A DNA stretch of 64,000 nucleotides from Archilochus colubris (lineage: Eukaryota > Chordata > Aves > Apodiformes > Trochilidae), in contig CM041084.1 in assembly GCA_023079485.1 (NCBI GenBank), positions 131,452,792 through 131,516,791 of the forward strand. Reading direction: 5' to 3'. Under the pieces are notes generated by a model, which was not told where the DNA came from, ran no database searches, and saw only the letters and a program-made list of their open reading frames with translations. Shown here one piece after another: positions 61,736 through 64,000 of the stretch; within the stretch, counting starts at the first letter, position 1; every line of letters begins with the position of its first letter. The position numbers and the translations under genes are program-made.

Positions 61736-62007
61736 ACTTAGGAGAAGCAACCATGCAATGTCAATAAAGTTATTAAATTTTTTAGAGGCTATAAAATCTT
61801 GCAGGTTCATTTTGCTTTGGAAAAAAAGGATTAAAATTGATTGATACAAAATAAAAATTGAAGCCATCTTTAAGGAATATTTCACAGTACTGTAACCACT
61901 ACAAATTCTTGTTCTCAGTTGCAACTGAATAAATTCAGATTTCTTCTGCTGACTTTCAAACACCTTTTTTTGGATTTATTAGTTACCAAAATGCAGATGC
62001 AAATGAT

Positions 62008-62076
62008 CATTCCATTTGGAAGGGATGTGGGATTTACATAGTTCAGTCTCCTGCTCAGAGTGGGATTGACATTGAA
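62008..62076 (-). mobile_element. Short CR1 3'-end remnant
   Basis: About 70 bp that resemble the reverse complement of a CR1 3' UTR: CCATTTGGAAGGGATGTGGG followed by AGTTCAGTCTCCTGCTCAGA. It is too short to place in a subfamily, and the tail is not preserved. Confidence 0.5.
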
Positions 62077-63243
62077 AGAGCAAAGGGAGAAACTTTTTAG
62101 TTTGAGAATAGAATAGATTATTGGGAAGAAAACATCAGGAAAAGAAACACAAGATATCTCTGAAAAAGATAGAAATTGATGATGGATGAGCCCTCATGTT
62201 TACATGATGATGACTTGTCTGTACAGAGCAGCAGAATGAATTGGAAAAGTTTTTCCTTGATTAAAAATATATTCAGGCTCTGCTGTTTGCAGTGTACAAG
62301 AACAAAGTAGGTATGGGTTATTTCATTCACTCCATAATAATGAATTCATGCTTTTAAAAGAGATCTTAGTCCATTACAAAATGTACCCCAACAATCTGGA
62401 CCTGAACCTCTAGAATGACATCTCTGTAGATGATCCCTGAATCCTTCAGTCACTGGAAAAGCATCTGTTTTCCAGAAATGACTGTTGGCTACTGATAGCC
62501 CATCAGATGTATAAGTCTTACAGAGCTGTAAGCAGTTGCTTCCATTAAAAAGGAGTGTCCAAATAAAAAAATTTAAAGAAAGCATGTGGTAGAAAAAGTA
62601 CAAATTTTCTCTTATCAGTAATGGAAATCAGTACTCGTAGCTGTTAGTGAGAATACAGATTTCAGATAGGGGGGGGGAAGCTCATTTCTGTTTTTTAGAG
62701 CAAACATGAGCCTTTTATTTTTGGTGGCATATAGAATCAAATAGATAGGGTTTAATATTTTAGCAATCTTAAAGAAGTCTTGTAATTCAAAGAGCTTTGA
62801 ACTCTAAATATTATTCAGAGTACTAAACATTTTACTTCTGACAGGGGCAATTAATAGCACTGTTGCTGTTTTGCTGGAAAACAGGGTGGTTTTAATGAAC
62901 AAGCCAATAAGCAGAATATCAATGCAATCTCAGTTTCTGGGGAGACAATTTTAAAAGTGATCCCTGTAGTCCAGAAACAGAAGATCCACTTCTGGGATTG
63001 TGGAATTGTTTGGAAATGCTATTATATTTCAAATAAGCAACATGGGGAGAGATTAGCAGAAATCAGGACTAGGGGCAAAGAAAATACCATAAGGCTCTAA
63101 TTGTAGGGGCCACATTAGCCAAAGATGCGTAGATTTGCTATATAATTGTAAGTTTGACTGTATAGAGGAAGCTAACTCGTGTTACTGAGTGCCAATGCTG
63201 ATTTGGAGGTGCCTATTCCAAGTCATCATAGTGACTAATGAAG

Positions 63244-63283
63244 AGATGAAGTACTAAGTAGATGAAGTACTAAGATGAAGTAC
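63244..63283. repeat. 15-16-bp tandem repeat
   Basis: AGATGAAGTACTAAGT, AGATGAAGTACTAAG and a partial ATGAAGTAC follow one another, a short minisatellite-like array. Confidence 0.9.
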
Positions 63284-63717
63284 AAAAGGGACTAACTGTT
63301 TGTATATCAGTAAATATAATTAGTTACCTTGATGCTAGACTCATTTCCTATTCTTCCTTTTTTTCTCCCCCTTACTTTCAATGCTCTATTGTTGTTACCT
63401 TATGTAATGTTTAAGGATCTGTATCTTACATAATATAGGAGGACAAAGAAATAATATACATATGAATTTAATCCAAGGGAAATTTACTGAAGAACACTAG
63501 AAGCAAACACAACAGTTGACATAATGCAAATACATTAGGTGCTTCTGCCAAGCAGATGAACTCTACAAGGTTTGGTAAAACCATTATGTTAAACCTTTCT
63601 GTCCTATGGAAGCCATATTTTGCACCTTTGCACACCTGTAAATCAAAGTAATGTTCTGAAGGCTGATGGAGATTTGGTGTAGTTATTCCCTAGATTGTAG
63701 TGAGTAAGCTATCAGAC

Positions 63718-63775
63718 TTATATATCAGCTATATATATATATCAGCTTATATATGTGCTCTCAGGTTTATATATA
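63718..63775. repeat. TA-rich tract with ATATATCAGCT units
   Basis: Runs of TA are interrupted by CAGCT (about 63727 and 63743), giving a diverged TA-rich array. Confidence 0.85.
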
Positions 63776-64000
63776 ATCAAATATACTGTGCCTTTTAATC
63801 TATCTTAAATAATTTTTCCTTTCTGTTCTTACAAGTTAGTGTTAGGCCATTGATAACTATACTTAGAGGAACAGTGAATGGTGTTTTTTAAGGTAGCTGT
63901 CTTTTCACATAATTTATCTGAATATATTACAATTATTGTCATACTGTATTCTTTTTATTAAATTAGATGTTTTCTGCCTTATAATGTCTGGAGATGAAAT

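Larger units (their letters stand above)
1..64000 (+). other. RIMS2: Partial RIMS2 gene span (internal exons and introns)
   Basis: The whole window appears to lie inside one gene, RIMS2, read on the + strand. Three coding exons (14116-14148, 14546-14632, 34442-34652) join in one frame and give a peptide matching the N-terminal Rab-binding and zinc-finger region of RIM2. RIM2 is a presynaptic active-zone scaffold that links Rab3 on synaptic vesicles to Munc13 and calcium channels. The first coding exon (start codon and the segment before the microexon) is not visible and should lie upstream. The exon carrying the last Cys pair of the zinc finger is also not visible and should lie downstream. 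Everything else is intron. That the same transcript spans the full window is inferred from the exon order, not seen directly. Confidence 0.85.
34653..64000 (+). other. RIMS2: 5' part of the next RIMS2 intron (at least 29.3 kb)
   Basis: The donor is GTATGG, with G at +5. No acceptor followed by the expected next coding segment (beginning VMWVCNLC in RIM2) was found before 64000. The intron contains many CR1 copies, mostly on the minus strand between 41.7 and 49.7 kb and on the plus strand at 56.5-58.0 kb. It also has simple repeats and long AT-rich stretches with nothing recognisable. Confidence 0.7.

Overview
This is vertebrate nuclear DNA, almost certainly from a bird. It is AT-rich, nearly gene-free and intronic, and its interspersed repeats are overwhelmingly CR1 LINE fragments. 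Most are 5'-truncated and several keep the ATTCTATG-type 3' tail typical of avian CR1. One short piece resembles a common avian LTR family. No prokaryotic gene, operon, CRISPR array, tRNA or rRNA was found.

The only host gene I can support is RIMS2 (regulating synaptic membrane exocytosis 2, the presynaptic active-zone protein RIM2), on the + strand. Three internal coding exons are readable. Exon A is a 33-nt microexon at 14116-14148. Exon B is an 87-nt exon at 14546-14632. Exon C is a 211-nt exon at 34442-34652 that carries the last part of the first Rab-binding helix and most of the FYVE-like zinc finger. The three reading frames join without a break and the joined peptide matches the RIM2 N-terminal region as I remember it. 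The first coding exon lies upstream of the window, and the exon with the last Cys pair of the zinc finger lies downstream.

Layout: 1-14115, 3' part of the upstream intron (CR1 at about 1915-3232, T- and TTTG-rich tracts, an unusual GC-richer insert with a 90-bp tandem duplication near 11361-11544). 14116-14632, the microexon, a 397-bp intron and the 87-nt exon. 14633-34441, a 19.8-kb intron with several CR1 copies and an LTR-type fragment near 20424-20511. 34442-34652, the zinc-finger exon. 34653-64000, at least 29.3 kb of the next intron, with a CR1 cluster at 44356-47105 and a well-preserved CR1 3' end at 56559-57092.

Exons A and B are both multiples of three and bounded by phase-2 introns, so each can be included or skipped without changing frame. 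They sit in the segment joining the two parts of the Rab3-binding helical region, so alternative splicing here is the most functionally interesting feature. I did not find a clearly novel biological system. The remaining observations are repeat structure, unexplained GC-richer inserts and candidate conserved non-coding segments.
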